From: Bacteroidales bacterium UBA1374
GTDB lineage: Bacteria; Bacteroidota; Bacteroidia; Bacteroidales; UBA932
Assembly (NCBI GenBank): GCA_002305545.1
Contig: DBRG01000004.1
Coordinates: 62,001 to 126,000 of the forward strand
DNA: 64,000 nt
Direction of reading: 5' to 3'
Shown in pieces: positions 8,084-19,000 of this stretch. Positions within the stretch are counted from its first letter, which is position 1, and each line of letters begins with the position of its first letter. The position numbers were made by a program, and so were the translations under genes. The notes under the pieces are model-generated. The model was not told where the DNA came from, did not search any database, and worked only from the letters and a program-made list of their open reading frames with translations.

Positions 8084-8758
8084 ATGCGCGGTGGTGTGAA
8101 GGGATTGTGCTTTCCGGGTACCTGCAGGGTGTGCGGCCGGGTATTGATAGGGCAGGAAAAGATGTTGTGCCTGCGATGCCTGTATGATCTTCCAAGAACA
8201 TACCACTGGATTTTTCCCTTTCATTGCATGACAGAGCCGCTAAGCAGCATGCCCTCGTGCACAGGGGTCACCGCCTTTCTTTTTTTCAGGGAGCAGAGTC
8301 CTTACAGGAAATTGCTGCACCGTTTCAAATATGGTGGAGAAAAGGAAATAGGATTACACATGGGTTTACTTTACGGGAAAGAATTGTTACGCTTCCATAC
8401 CACACAGCAAAACCCTGTAATTATTCCTGTACCCATGTCTTCTTTCAAACAAAGGAAAAGAGGCTATAACCAGGCAGAATGGCTGGCCGCAGGAATAGCA
8501 CTTGCAACAGGCTGGGAACTAGACGTCTCGGTTGTCAAGAGAATCAGGGAAAAAACAAGTCAGACCGTATATGACAGGGAAGGACGGCGGGAAAACATGA
8601 AAAACTCCTTTATAGCCAAAAGGATTCCCTACCGGGAAGTTCTTTTGGTGGATGATATTATAACTACCGGGGCTACCATGGAAAGTTGTGCCAGGGCCAT
8701 ATTGGATGGTAATCCCGATATCCGGATTGGTTTTGCCTCTCTCGCGTATGTTGAATAA
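8084..8758 (+). CDS. comF: ComF-family phosphoribosyltransferase-like protein
   Basis: A 224-residue protein with two N-terminal Cys pairs (CRVCG near residue 14 and CLRCL near residue 30) that form a zinc-binding hairpin, then a type I phosphoribosyltransferase fold. The PRPP loop VLLVDDIITTGATM lies near residue 188, and the RKRGYNQAEWLA block near residue 125 is typical of ComF/GntX proteins. Members are linked to DNA uptake and recombination, but the reaction is not settled. It is followed after 19 bases by cdaA. Family call is secure. Confidence 0.88.
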   Translation: MRGGVKGLCFPGTCRVCGRVLIGQEKMLCLRCLYDLPRTYHWIFPFHCMTEPLSSMPSCTGVTAFLFFREQSPYRKLLHRFKYGGEKEIGLHMGLLYGKELLRFHTTQQNPVIIPVPMSSFKQRKRGYNQAEWLAAGIALATGWELDVSVVKRIREKTSQTVYDREGRRENMKNSFIAKRIPYREVLLVDDIITTGATMESCARAILDGNPDIRIGFASLAYVE

Positions 8759-8763
8759 AAACG

Positions 8764-8771
8764 TATATTTG
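8764..8771 (+). promoter_or_regulatory. Candidate -7 promoter box of cdaA
   Basis: TATATTTG lies just after the comF stop codon and 6 bases before the chosen cdaA ATG. A TTG at the ideal -33 distance is lacking. If used, the transcript would be leaderless. Confidence 0.4.
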
Positions 8772-8777
8772 TCGATT

Positions 8778-9563
8778 ATGCCTGAATTTCTACGCCTGGA
8801 TATAGTTGATATCATAGATATAGTGCTGGTGGGACTTTTGATCTACCAGGTTTACAAAATCATACGGGGTACTGCCGCTGTCAGTATTTTTATCGGGATC
8901 ATCTTTGTTTATTTCATCTGGATGGTGGTCAAAACACTCCATATGGAATTGCTCACAACCATCCTGGACAAAGTAATAAGCGTGGGCGTCCTGGCCCTGA
9001 TTGTGGTGTTCCAGCAGGAGATCAGGCGGTTCCTGCTTCGCCTGGGGACAAGGTATACAAAAGAAGGAAAGCGGCGAGGACTGCTGGAATCTTTATTCCG
9101 TCCAGGAAAAGAGACCTTGTCAAAAAATGATATCGAAGAGATCATACAGGCATGCAGCCGGATGTCTGAGCGGAAAACCGGGGCACTTATAGCCATGGAA
9201 CGTTTTGCCTCGCTTGGTTTTATTGCCGAGACCGGGGACAGGATCGATGCCAGGATTCATAGTCGGCTGATAGAGAATGTATTCATAAAAAACAGCCCGC
9301 TGCACGACGGGGGCATGGTTGTGTCCAATGGCCGGATCCAGGCTGCCAGGTGCACCTTTCCCATGTCCGAAAGCCAGGGAATTCCGCCCTATTTTGGCAT
9401 GCGGCACCGGGCAGGGGTAGGCCTGAGCGAACAGACAGATGCCTATATCATAGTCATATCGGAAGAAACCGGACATATTGCCACCATGCAGGATGGTGTG
9501 ATCAAAACACTAAGCGGGATGGCAGAATTGCGCTTTGACCTGGAGACCGCTTTTCATAAGTAA
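8778..9563 (+). CDS. cdaA: Membrane diadenylate cyclase (c-di-AMP synthase)
   Basis: A 261-residue CdaA-type protein joining two ATP molecules into c-di-AMP. Three hydrophobic helices fill roughly residues 10-85 (IVLVGLLIYQVYKII, VSIFIGIIFVYFIWMVV, VISVGVLALIVVFQQEI). The DAC domain follows, with the RHR motif in MRHRAGVGLSE. The usual DGA motif reads DGG in SPLHDGGMVV. The start was placed at the ATG giving MPEFLRLDIV, because an upstream in-frame start would overlap comF and add a non-conserved tail. No CdaR regulator gene is adjacent. c-di-AMP usually controls potassium and osmolyte balance. Confidence 0.9.
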   Translation: MPEFLRLDIVDIIDIVLVGLLIYQVYKIIRGTAAVSIFIGIIFVYFIWMVVKTLHMELLTTILDKVISVGVLALIVVFQQEIRRFLLRLGTRYTKEGKRRGLLESLFRPGKETLSKNDIEEIIQACSRMSERKTGALIAMERFASLGFIAETGDRIDARIHSRLIENVFIKNSPLHDGGMVVSNGRIQAARCTFPMSESQGIPPYFGMRHRAGVGLSEQTDAYIIVISEETGHIATMQDGVIKTLSGMAELRFDLETAFHK

Positions 9564-9571
9564 GAACCACC

Positions 9572-12085
9572 ATGATCTATCCGGACCAGTTTGAGCAAAA
9601 AATAGGTTTTGACAGGGTACGGGAGATGCTCACGCAACTGTGCATGAGCCGCTGCGGCCGTGAACTGGTAGAGGATGTGGGCTTTATGACCGACCGCAAA
9701 ATCTTGGAAACAGCGCAGGCCAGAACCGGGGAGATGCGTGAAATCTGCCTGTTTGAACAGCACTTTCCAACAGACGGATATGAAGATACGCTTGTGTTTC
9801 TCAGGCAAATGGAAGCGCAATCCACCTGGTTTCCCCAGGTTCAGGATCTCGTTCGCCTGCAGACAGCCATCCATACCGTAAGGGCTTTGTTGCATTTTTT
9901 TGAACACACCCGCCAGGAAAGCTACCCGGCGCTGAAAGCCCTGTGCCGGCCGGTTACATTCTTTCCTGCCATAGTGCAGCGGCTTGAACATTTACTGGAT
10001 AAATTTGGTGCCATCAGGGACAATGCTTCCCCCGAGCTGGCAGAAATCCGCAAGTCTTTAAAAAAGAAAGAACAGCAGGTGGTTCAGAAGATCCAGAGTA
10101 TCCTGAAGGAATCCCGCGACCAGGGAATTACAGAGCCCGATGCCTCGGCGTCTGTAAGGGACGGAAGGATGCTTATCCCGGTTCCTGCTGCGAACAAGAA
10201 GAAAATTCAAGGATATATCTGCGATGAATCGGCCAGCGGAAAAACCGTTTTCATTGAACCCATGGAAGTGGTCAGCCTGAACAACCAGATCAGGGAGCTG
10301 GAATTTGCCCAACAACGCGAAATTACCAGGATTTTGCAGGAATTTGCAGAATTTCTGAGGCCATATCTTCCGGACCTGATAGAACAGGCGCTTTTTTTAG
10401 GAACTATTGATTTTTTACATGCCAAAGCCAGGCTGGCCCTGAAGATGCAGGCAGGAAAGCCTGTTTTCAATGACGCATCCGGCCTTTTTCTGGTGCGGGC
10501 CCGCCATCCCCTTCTGGAAACGGCTTTGCAACGTGAAGGAAAACAGATTGTTCCGCTTACCCTGAAACTGGATACGACAAAACGAATTTTACTGATTTCC
10601 GGACCCAACGCCGGGGGCAAATCTGTTTGTTTAAAAACTGTGGGACTGTTGCAATACATGTTTCAATGCGGTATGCTGGTCCCGGCTTCTGAAACTTCGG
10701 AGTTTTCCATTTTCCGTTCCATTTTCCTTGACATAGGAGATGAGCAGTCCCTGGATAACGATCTGAGCACCTACAGTTCACACTTGCTGAGCATGAAGGA
10801 GATCCTGGAACAGGCAGATGAAAGTTCCCTGATCCTGATCGATGAATTCGGGGCCGGTACAGAACCGGCAGCCGGGGGGGCCATTGCCGAGACATTGCTC
10901 CGGCAGTGGGAGCAGCGAGGATGTTATGGGGTAATCACCACCCATTACACCAATCTGAAATTTTATGCAACCACCAGCAAAGGCGTCCTGAACGGGGCCA
11001 TGCAGTTTGATGTGCAGAACATACAGCCTCTCTTCAGGCTGGAAACCGGAGTCCCGGGGAATTCCTTTGCATTTGAACTGGCCCGTAAAATGGGCCTGCC
11101 TGCAGATCTGATCCAGGCGGCACAGGAAAAAGCCGGTGCAGGCTTTGTAGAGACAGAGCGGTACATACGCAGCATTGCGCGTAACCGCAGGAAATGGGAG
11201 GAAAAGGTGGCCCGCATCAGCCAGACGGACAAAACACTGGAAAACATTACCGATAAATATCAGGCCGAACTGACAGAGATCCGCCTGCTTCGGAAAAAAA
11301 TGCTGGATGAAGCCCGCAAAGAAGCACTAAGGATCGTTGAAACGGCTAACCGTAAAGTTGAAAACACCATTAAGGAAATAAGGGAATCCCAGGCAGAAAA
11401 AGAGAAAACAAAGAGTGTTCGGGATGACCTGCAGGAATTCAGGAAAACACTTTCCCGGGAGGATCCGGATGCAGAAGATCAGAAGATCATGCATAAGATG
11501 GAACAACTCCGCAAGAGAAAAGAGGCAGGTGAAAAAAGGAAACAGCAACGTGCAAAGCGTTCAGGCCAGGACATGAAAACAGGGTCTAGGGAACAGACCA
11601 CCCGGGAAGAAACAGGACCTTTGGCGACGGGCGACAAGGTCCGCACAAAAGACGGGACAATGGCGGGAGAAATACTCAGGATAAAAGGCAACAAGGCTCA
11701 TATTGGAATGGGACAGATTGTCTTCTGGAAAGAAATTTCAGACCTGGAAAGAATTTCACAGAACGAATACCGTACACACATCCGCGTACAAAGAAGCCAG
11801 CGGGCTGCAAACACGGATGACCTGCAGTCACGACGCCTGCAATTTTACCCGCATCTGGATGTACGCGGACTCAGGGCCGGCGAAGCCCTGGAAGAAGTGA
11901 TCCGTTTTCTGGATGACGCCCTGGTGCTGGGTATGGAGCAGGTGGATATCCTGCACGGGACAGGGACCGGCGCATTGCGCACCCAGATCAGGGATTACCT
12001 GAAAACCGCACCCGGAGTGGCTTCGTTCCAGGATGAACACGTAGAAAGGGGAGGACCCGGTATAACTGTAGTATATTTGAAATGA
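9572..12085 (+). CDS. mutS2: MutS2 ATPase / Smr-domain nuclease
   Basis: An 837-residue protein. It lacks the mismatch-recognition domain of MutS and has core and clamp helices, then an ABC ATPase with Walker A GPNAGGKS at residues 344-351 and Walker B LILIDEFGAGTEP. A long charged coiled-coil (about 520-680) follows, then a KOW-like segment and a C-terminal Smr domain with LDVRGL and HGTGTGALR. MutS2 proteins act on branched DNA and, as RqcU, on collided ribosomes. It starts 8 bases after cdaA, and its stop overlaps the next ATG (ATGA), so it is part of the comF-cdaA-mutS2-lipoprotein unit. Confidence 0.95.
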   Translation: MIYPDQFEQKIGFDRVREMLTQLCMSRCGRELVEDVGFMTDRKILETAQARTGEMREICLFEQHFPTDGYEDTLVFLRQMEAQSTWFPQVQDLVRLQTAIHTVRALLHFFEHTRQESYPALKALCRPVTFFPAIVQRLEHLLDKFGAIRDNASPELAEIRKSLKKKEQQVVQKIQSILKESRDQGITEPDASASVRDGRMLIPVPAANKKKIQGYICDESASGKTVFIEPMEVVSLNNQIRELEFAQQREITRILQEFAEFLRPYLPDLIEQALFLGTIDFLHAKARLALKMQAGKPVFNDASGLFLVRARHPLLETALQREGKQIVPLTLKLDTTKRILLISGPNAGGKSVCLKTVGLLQYMFQCGMLVPASETSEFSIFRSIFLDIGDEQSLDNDLSTYSSHLLSMKEILEQADESSLILIDEFGAGTEPAAGGAIAETLLRQWEQRGCYGVITTHYTNLKFYATTSKGVLNGAMQFDVQNIQPLFRLETGVPGNSFAFELARKMGLPADLIQAAQEKAGAGFVETERYIRSIARNRRKWEEKVARISQTDKTLENITDKYQAELTEIRLLRKKMLDEARKEALRIVETANRKVENTIKEIRESQAEKEKTKSVRDDLQEFRKTLSREDPDAEDQKIMHKMEQLRKRKEAGEKRKQQRAKRSGQDMKTGSREQTTREETGPLATGDKVRTKDGTMAGEILRIKGNKAHIGMGQIVFWKEISDLERISQNEYRTHIRVQRSQRAANTDDLQSRRLQFYPHLDVRGLRAGEALEEVIRFLDDALVLGMEQVDILHGTGTGALRTQIRDYLKTAPGVASFQDEHVERGGPGITVVYLK

Positions 12086-12468
12086 AAAAATTTTTATTGA
12101 TCACGCTATGCCTGGCAACTTTGAGTGCCTGCAGTTGCCGCCAGAAGCCGGAACAGGTAGCCCAGGCGTTTCTGGAATCTTTTTTTGCTGCTGATTATCA
12201 ACAGGCGCGCGTTTACGCCACCGCGGAAATCACCGATATTATTGACAAGACCCAGTCAATTCTGGACTCGCTTTCCCAAGAGGAGCATCAGGAGGTTATA
12301 AGCTACCTGTCTGCAATCAAGGTTACAGTTCAGGCGCCTGAAAGGATCAAGGGAGACACCATCCGCCTGGGTTACCGGGTGGACTTTTCCAGGTTGCCCC
12401 AGCCGGGTGAATCGGTTATTGCCCTTCGCCGGGAAGGCAGGAACTGGAAAGTCTATGCCTTAGAATAG
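12082..12468 (+). CDS. Small lipoprotein, DUF4878/NTF2-like
   Basis: A 128-residue lipoprotein with signal [17 protein letters not shown] (Cys17). The pattern [24 protein letters not shown] followed by a C-terminal WKVYAL strand is typical of DUF4878-like NTF2-fold lipoproteins of Bacteroidota, whose function is unknown. It overlaps mutS2 by four bases and runs 9 bases into the end of convergent metK. No separate terminator is visible between the two. Confidence 0.75.
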   Translation: MKKFLLITLCLATLSACSCRQKPEQVAQAFLESFFAADYQQARVYATAEITDIIDKTQSILDSLSQEEHQEVISYLSAIKVTVQAPERIKGDTIRLGYRVDFSRLPQPGESVIALRREGRNWKVYALE

Positions 12469-13671
12469 CCTTGATTTGAAGGTGTCTGCGTAATTGAGCT
12501 TTTCCCATGCAAAGTATTCTATCCCGTTTTTCGTAAAGGGATCCCTTCCAAAATGACCATAAGCCGAGGTGGCTCTGTATATGGGTTTTTTCAGCCGCAG
12601 TTCTTCAATGATACGGGCGGGACGAAGGTCATAAACAGCGGATATGATTTCTGCGATCTGGGCATCGGTTTTTTTGGTAAAGGCTGTTCCGAAAGTATTG
12701 ACGCTCACACTTACCGGCTGAGCAACGCCAATGGCATAGGCCAGTTGCACCAGGATCTCACGGGCAGCTCCCGCTGCCACAAGGTTTTTGGCTATATGAC
12801 GTGCAGCATAACAGGCAGAGCGGTCCACCTTGCTTGGGTCCTTGCCGGAAAAAGCGCCGCCGCCATGGGCGCCGCGTCCCCCGTATGTGTCGACAATGAT
12901 TTTCCTTCCTGTAAGTCCGGTGTCTCCATGCGGTCCTCCTATCACAAATTTTCCGGTGGGATTGACCAGCAGTTTCATGTCGTGGTCAAACAGGTGCTTG
13001 CGTGAATGGTGAACCTTGCCTATCACCCGGGGTAATAAGATATTGCGGACATCTTCCGTTATCTGCCGGTGCATCATGTGGTCTTCGGCAAACGGATCGT
13101 GCTGCGTGGATAAAACCAGGGTGTCTATTCGCTGTGCTTTCCGGTTTTCATCGTACTCTATAGTGAACTGGCATTTTGAATCTGGCCTTAGGTAGGTCAT
13201 CTGCCTGCCTTCCTTGCGGATGGCTGCCAGTTCCATCAGGGTGATGTGCGAAAGGACTATGGGAAGCGGCATGAGTTCTTCGGTCTCAGTACAGGCGTAC
13301 CCAAACATCATGCCCTGGTCTCCGGCCCCCTGCTCGTCGGGATTACCCCTTACAACACCTTGAAAGATATCCTGGGACTGGCTCTCAATCAGAGAGATGA
13401 TGCCACAGGATTCGGCATCGAATTTATACTCGGCCTTTGTGTACCCGATGTCAGCAATGACTTTCCGGGCTACCTCCCGGATATCCACCCAGGCATCGGA
13501 GCGGACCTCACCGCCAATGATTACCAGGCCCGTTGTGACAAAGACCTCGCAGGCCACTTTTGATTCAGGGTCAAGTCTTATGAACTCATCCAGGATGGCA
13601 TCGGCTATTTGGTCGGCGATTTTGTCGGGGTGTCCTTCAGACACCGATTCAGAAGTGAATAGTGTTCTCAT
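12460..13671 (-). CDS. metK: S-adenosylmethionine synthetase
   Basis: A 403-residue MetK that makes SAM from methionine and ATP. Signature blocks are [13 protein letters not shown] at the N-terminus, [12 protein letters not shown] near residue 110 and [17 protein letters not shown] near residue 265. The start is set at the ATG reading MRTLFTSES, the family's usual beginning; an upstream TTG would add ten residues not seen in relatives. A promoter box and about 60 bases of structured leader lie upstream. The gene ends inside the 3' end of the convergent lipoprotein gene. Confidence 0.96.
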   Translation of the reverse strand: MRTLFTSESVSEGHPDKIADQIADAILDEFIRLDPESKVACEVFVTTGLVIIGGEVRSDAWVDIREVARKVIADIGYTKAEYKFDAESCGIISLIESQSQDIFQGVVRGNPDEQGAGDQGMMFGYACTETEELMPLPIVLSHITLMELAAIRKEGRQMTYLRPDSKCQFTIEYDENRKAQRIDTLVLSTQHDPFAEDHMMHRQITEDVRNILLPRVIGKVHHSRKHLFDHDMKLLVNPTGKFVIGGPHGDTGLTGRKIIVDTYGGRGAHGGGAFSGKDPSKVDRSACYAARHIAKNLVAAGAAREILVQLAYAIGVAQPVSVSVNTFGTAFTKKTDAQIAEIISAVYDLRPARIIEELRLKKPIYRATSAYGHFGRDPFTKNGIEYFAWEKLNYADTFKSRLF

Positions 13672-13742
13672 TTTAGCATTTTTAAATGTGGTTGCAAGCA
13701 AGCAAATCTGTCCACAAGTATGTCAATCGGGTGACAAAGGTA
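13672..13742 (-). promoter_or_regulatory. metK promoter and structured leader, possible SAM-II-like fold
   Basis: The minus strand carries TACCTTTG (13742-13735), an exact -7 box, about 64 bases ahead of the metK ATG. The leader holds a five-pair stem (TGTGG at 13716-13712 with CCACA at 13691-13687) closing a loop with GATTT, six bases, then TTGCA. After the stem comes AAAAATGCTAAAATG, where the last ATG is the metK start. This order recalls, from memory, the SAM-II aptamer (GAUUU...UUGCA in the loop, then AAAUG..GCUAAA). The pseudoknot pairing seen here is imperfect, so the riboswitch call is tentative; the promoter itself is firmer. Confidence 0.4.
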
Positions 13743-13889
13743 AAAAATCTTTTGAACGGGAAAATTTAAAAAATTTTTGTTTATAAAAAATGCGTCTTTG
13801 TTGATAATTTATAGAGCACAGAGACAGCGCATTACGGTTTTTCAACCCATTTAAAATTTCGTTTCAACCTGATACGGCGGATAATTTTA

Positions 13890-13897
13890 TAATTTTG
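13890..13897 (+). promoter_or_regulatory. -7 promoter box of the exported nuclease gene
   Basis: TAATTTTG matches TAnnTTTG and lies about 55 bases ahead of the nuclease ATG, leaving a normal leader. It is back to back with the metK promoter in a 280-base divergent gap. Confidence 0.5.
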
Positions 13898-13952
13898 CCA
13901 TTTGACAGACAGGATTCGTAACAGACAATAACCAGGATAAACAGAAAAGCTT

Positions 13953-16022
13953 ATGCAGCTTAGAAAAATCAGCAGAGTGCTTATGGTTCTGGCATTCTTT
14001 ATTGTTTCGTGTAGTGAGAAGCCTGAGCCACAAACGCTTTCCCTGGACAAGACACAAGTTACATTTAATGCTTCTGCAGCAGATCAGCTTGTTCATGTAA
14101 CGGCCAATTGCAGCTGGTCTGTGGCTGTAACAGAAGGAAGCGACTGGCTTTCCGTTGCGCCCCTTCAAGGCCAGGGAAGCAGTACCCTGACACTTACTGC
14201 AAAAGCCAATACCGGGGCTGATCGTACGGCTGCCATAAAGATTTATTCCGCCGAAAAGGAAGTTCGCATTACCGTTATACAGAAAGAACAGGAAATTCTT
14301 TATTGGACTGTTTCCCAGCTTCGCGCCCTGTACAAGGGGGTCGATGTTACCGTGACGGAAAAAGTAGTGGTTAAGGCTACCGTCATCAGCAATTACCTGA
14401 AATCAGACAACGGGGGATTGAACAATTACACGTCTCTGAAAGCCATGGTTGTAAGTGACGGAATAGCCGGCATTCAGCTCTATTGTGCAGAAGACAATAC
14501 CACCTTCAGACAGGGAGACAAGGTAGAAATCCAGCTCAAGGACCAGACCCTGTCTGTATACAACAACGGGGCCCTTCAGGTGAATGGCATTCCCCTGGCC
14601 AATATAACAAAAACCGGCACGGAAACACTGGTGGCAAAGGAAATATCGGCGGCTGAGCTCCTGACCGGCAATTATGAATCTATGTACGTAGCCATTCCTT
14701 CAGTTCAGGTAGCGGATGAGGACCTTAACAAAACATTTGTTGTAGGGTCCGCCCATACCTCTATTGCCATGGTTGCCAAGACCAAAGAGACATTTGATGT
14801 CTTTTCCTCCCGGTATTCTTCATTCAAGGATGTCACCGTGCCTTCCGGCAGCGGCGTACTTAAAGGAATTGCAAGTGTCTATAACAGGCGTTACCAGATA
14901 TCCTTTGCCATGGCTTCCGATTGGGAGGGCCTTACAGGCGAGCGTTTTTATACAGAGCCCACGTTCACGCTGCCAACTACAGAAAAAGAAGTACCCGGTG
15001 AGGCGGGGCAATTCACTGTTTCCCCCGCGGCCAACGTAACATGGACCGTCAGCTCTTCAGATCCGGAAAATTTTGCCGTTTCACCCGCTGCCGGGAGCGG
15101 GTCTGCACCGGTTACGGTTACTTATACGCAAAATCCCTCCTTATCAGCATCCCGCACTGCAGACATTGTTTTTTCCACAACCGATGCAACTGTTTCACAG
15201 AAAACCATTACACTGCATATTACACAAAGTCCCTATGAGGCACTGGTATCTGATCCTGTGCAGGCTTGGCTGGAGTTACCCTTGGTCAGGGAGAAGGAAG
15301 CATTTGCCTATATATCACACATGACCTCGTTGAAGGGAAAAAGCGTCCGCAATTACGCTTTCTGGTATGATTCCCAAAACCGCCTTGCCTATTGGGTGGC
15401 TTACCCGCTTTACAAGGAAATTATGGGAAGCGGCAGCCGCACAGACACATGGGACTACAATCCTAAGGTTCCGAAACGCTTCCAGCCGGTTTTGTTTTAT
15501 TCCTTTGGAAGTTCCGGTTACGACAGGGGACACCAGTTGCCCTCGGCAGATCGCCTCTACTCAGATGATGTCAATGCAAGCACCTTTTATTTTACCAATA
15601 TTACAGCACAAAACGGGTCATTGAATCAAAACCTCTGGGGGAACCTGGAAACCTACGTCAGGGGTTGGGCCCAGGCCTGTGACACAGTATACGTGGTTAC
15701 CGGGGCCATGATCCAGACCGAGGAGAATCAAAATATTGATTATGTGGAAGATAACAATGGCAATAAGGTGGCTGTACCAAAGATATATTATAAAGTGTTG
15801 TTGAAATATAAAGCCAGCCAGACAGAGAACGGGGGGTATTCCTCCATTGGCTTCTGGTACGAGAACCGTTCCTACACCGCAGCGTATCCCACTGCCGCCG
15901 ATGCAAAAAGCGTTAAAGATATGGAAACGCTTACGGGCTTTAATTTTTTCCACAATTTACCCGATAACATAGAAGAGGCGGTTGAGGCATCCTGCAAGCC
16001 CGGGGATTGGGGCCTGAATTGA
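13953..16022 (+). CDS. Exported BACON-domain DNA/RNA non-specific endonuclease lipoprotein
   Basis: A 689-residue lipoprotein (signal ending FFIVSC, Cys20). It has a BACON domain (about 30-110, with TANCSWSVAV and GSDWLSVAP), then an OB-fold-like segment (about 115-320), a second BACON-like domain (about 325-425) and a C-terminal NUC nuclease. The nuclease motif DRGHQLPSADR places the catalytic His at 527, and NITAQNGSLNQNLW supplies the metal-site Asn. Such enzymes cut DNA and RNA without sequence preference. Placement on the cell surface next to a TonB receptor suggests feeding on external nucleic acid. Confidence 0.9.
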   Translation: MQLRKISRVLMVLAFFIVSCSEKPEPQTLSLDKTQVTFNASAADQLVHVTANCSWSVAVTEGSDWLSVAPLQGQGSSTLTLTAKANTGADRTAAIKIYSAEKEVRITVIQKEQEILYWTVSQLRALYKGVDVTVTEKVVVKATVISNYLKSDNGGLNNYTSLKAMVVSDGIAGIQLYCAEDNTTFRQGDKVEIQLKDQTLSVYNNGALQVNGIPLANITKTGTETLVAKEISAAELLTGNYESMYVAIPSVQVADEDLNKTFVVGSAHTSIAMVAKTKETFDVFSSRYSSFKDVTVPSGSGVLKGIASVYNRRYQISFAMASDWEGLTGERFYTEPTFTLPTTEKEVPGEAGQFTVSPAANVTWTVSSSDPENFAVSPAAGSGSAPVTVTYTQNPSLSASRTADIVFSTTDATVSQKTITLHITQSPYEALVSDPVQAWLELPLVREKEAFAYISHMTSLKGKSVRNYAFWYDSQNRLAYWVAYPLYKEIMGSGSRTDTWDYNPKVPKRFQPVLFYSFGSSGYDRGHQLPSADRLYSDDVNASTFYFTNITAQNGSLNQNLWGNLETYVRGWAQACDTVYVVTGAMIQTEENQNIDYVEDNNGNKVAVPKIYYKVLLKYKASQTENGGYSSIGFWYENRSYTAAYPTAADAKSVKDMETLTGFNFFHNLPDNIEEAVEASCKPGDWGLN

Positions 16023-16032
16023 TAAATTGTAA

Positions 16033-16040
16033 TATATTTG
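16033..16040 (+). promoter_or_regulatory. -7 promoter box of the Oar-like receptor
   Basis: TATATTTG matches TAnnTTTG and lies just beyond the nuclease stop codon, 54 bases ahead of the receptor ATG. It suggests that the receptor can be transcribed independently of the nuclease. Confidence 0.5.
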
Positions 16041-16094
16041 CACTGTTTTTTTTGAACCCTATATAGTTACTTATAACAACCTAAATAAACATCT

Positions 16095-19000
16095 ATGAAA
16101 AAAGCAATTCAATGTTTTCTCGCTTTTGTGGCGTTAATTTTTCTGAGTGTGGGTGCTTACGCACAGGTAACCACCTCGTCTCTTGGTGGCAGGATCACCG
16201 ACGAGGCCGGAGCAGCTGCAGCAGGAGTGACCCTGGTAGCTACCCACGTGCCTTCAGGGACCATGTACGCTGCCATCACCAACAATGATGGTCGCTATAC
16301 GATTCAGGGGATGCGCCCCGGAGGTCCCTATAAGGTAGAAATATCCTATATCGGATACCAGACTATGAATTTTACCGACATTACCCTTCAACTTGGAGAT
16401 CAATACAATTTAAGTGCTGAACTCAAGGAAGAGGCATTCCAGCTGGAAGATATTGTGATAGTGGCCTCTGCTTCTTCTGCTTTTGCAGGAGAAAAATTTG
16501 GCTCTTCTACCAATATATCCAACCAGAACATCCAGAGTCTGCCTACCATAAGCAGAAGCATTACAGACGTTGCCAAACTTTCTCCCTACGGCGGCAGCGG
16601 CATGAGCTTTGCCGGCGGCGATGGCCGTTCCTCCAACTTCACGGTTGACGGCGCCAATTTCAACAACAACTTTGGTCTGAGTTCGAGCCTTCCCGGTGGC
16701 GGCACCCCTATTTCCATAGATGCCATTGAAGAAGTCCAGGTGGTGATCGCTCCTTTTGATGTCCGCCAGACCAACTTCATTGGCGGCGGAGTCAACGCCA
16801 TCACCAAATCCGGTACCAACACTTTGAGAGGAAGTGCCTATGTCTATCACCGCAATGAAAATATGCGGGGTAACACAGTTGATGGCGTAGAACTTGGCGA
16901 AAGGGGCATTGACCGCAATACCACCTACGGCGCTACGCTGGGTGGTCCCATTGTCAAAAACAAACTGTTCTTCTTTGTCAACTTTGAGTACGCACAGACA
17001 CCCACCATTGTGAACCGCTGGAGGCCTTCAGTTGACGGCGTTGCCAATACCGACCTTTACATTTCCCGCACCACCATGGCCGATATGAAAAGGGCTTCTG
17101 ATTTCCTGATGAGCAAATACGGCTATGATACCGGTTCCTATACCGATTATCCGGCCAATGAAAGCAACATGAAGATATTAGCCCGCCTGGACTGGAATAT
17201 TAGCAAAAACCACAACCTTGCCATCCGTTACAACTATACATTGAACAGGGGCTGGAACAACACCAATGCATCTTCCTCCAACTGTATACAGCGTACCACG
17301 GAAAGCCGCCTGGGTCAGTATTCCATGGCTTTTGCCAATTCCATGTACTCAATGGATAACATTGTGAATTCTGTCTCTGTGGACCTGAACAGCCGTTTTG
17401 GAGACAATGTTTCCAACCAGCTGTTGGTTACCTATTCCCAGCTTGACGATATCCGCGGATCCAGTTCCGCCAAATTCCCCTTCATTGACATTCTGGAAGG
17501 ATATACCGTAGCCAACGGAAAGATCACCCAGGCCATTGTTCCTTACATGTCTGCCGGTTACGAGCTGTTTACCTGGAACAACGGGGTTCACAACACCGTT
17601 ATCAACGCAAAGGACGATATTACCTTATACAAGGGCAACCACAAGATTACTGCCGGCCTGAGCTTCGAATACCAGATGGCCGACAACTCTTACATGAGAA
17701 ACGGTACTGGTTACTACCGCTACCGCAGTCTGGACGACTTCCTTACCGGGGCTGTTCCTGAAACGGTGGCTCTTACCTATGGTTATGATGGAGAACAAAA
17801 CCCGGCTGCCCGCGTGCGCTTTGTCCAATTTGGACTGTACCTGCAGGACGAATGGAGCCTTGGAAGCAACTTTAAATTCAATTATGGTGTCCGTCTGGAT
17901 GAAATCGTTTTCAATAATAAGGACCTGATGCGAAACAATGCCATTTATGCGATTGAATATGATGGCAAGAGCGTAGATACCGGTAAATGGCCCAAACCAA
18001 AACTCCAGGTTTCTCCGCGTATAGGATTCAACTGGGATGTATTCGGCAACCGCTCCCTGAAGATCCGCGGAGGTTCCGGATTGTTCTCGGGACGTCTTCC
18101 CCTGGTGTTCTTCACCAATATGCCCACCAACTCGGGAATGGTACAGAACATCGTGTCAATTTCCACAAGATATACTGGCGGTGTTGCCAATCCCGATGCT
18201 CTTCTGGCTGCATTCCAGGGTGACATGATAACCGATGTGGACGCACTGATCGACAAGCTTAACAGCCTGGATCCCAAGAAATTCCCTAAAACCATTACTC
18301 CTGAAGACGGGGTGAAACCTTCCCAGATCAACGGTATTGATCCCAACTTCAGGATGCCCCAGGTATGGAAATCATCCATTGCATTGGATTACAACTTCCC
18401 CACCTCGTTCCCCTTCTCCATAAGCGGTGAATATATCTTCAACAAGACCATCAACGGGATCCAGCTGTTGAACTGGAACATCAAGGAAAACGCCGGATTC
18501 ACCCAGTTGAACGGACCCGACAGGCGTCACATCTATCCTTCCGCTTACAAATACACCACTACCGATGCCTTCGTCCTTACCAATACCAAGAAAGGATATG
18601 GCTGGACAGGCAGCTTCACGTTGAACATGACTCCGGTAGAAAACCTGCACATCATGGCATCATACACACATACAGTGATGAAACAGATCACAGGCATGCC
18701 CGGTTCCAATGCAGAGTCCGCTTACCTCTATATTCCCACAGTGGAAGGTCCCAACTTTGCCGGACTCAGCAATTCCCAATATGTAACTCCTGACCGTGTT
18801 ATTGCTTCGGTCTCCTATAAAGACAAGAGCAACAACCACTTCTCCCTGTTCTATGAAGGCTATCGCGGTGGTTCCAACTACACCTATATGTATTACGGTG
18901 ACTTCAACGGTGACAATATCGCTTACGATGTAATGTACATACCCAAAGACGATTCCGAGATCCTCTTCGCTTCCCAAAGCGACCGTGAACGTTACTGGGC

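Noticed and set aside
12460..12468. Overlap of the lipoprotein and metK ends as a sign of a wrong gene end
   Set aside because: Both proteins have sound C-termini; a 9-base convergent overlap is compatible with compact gene ends.
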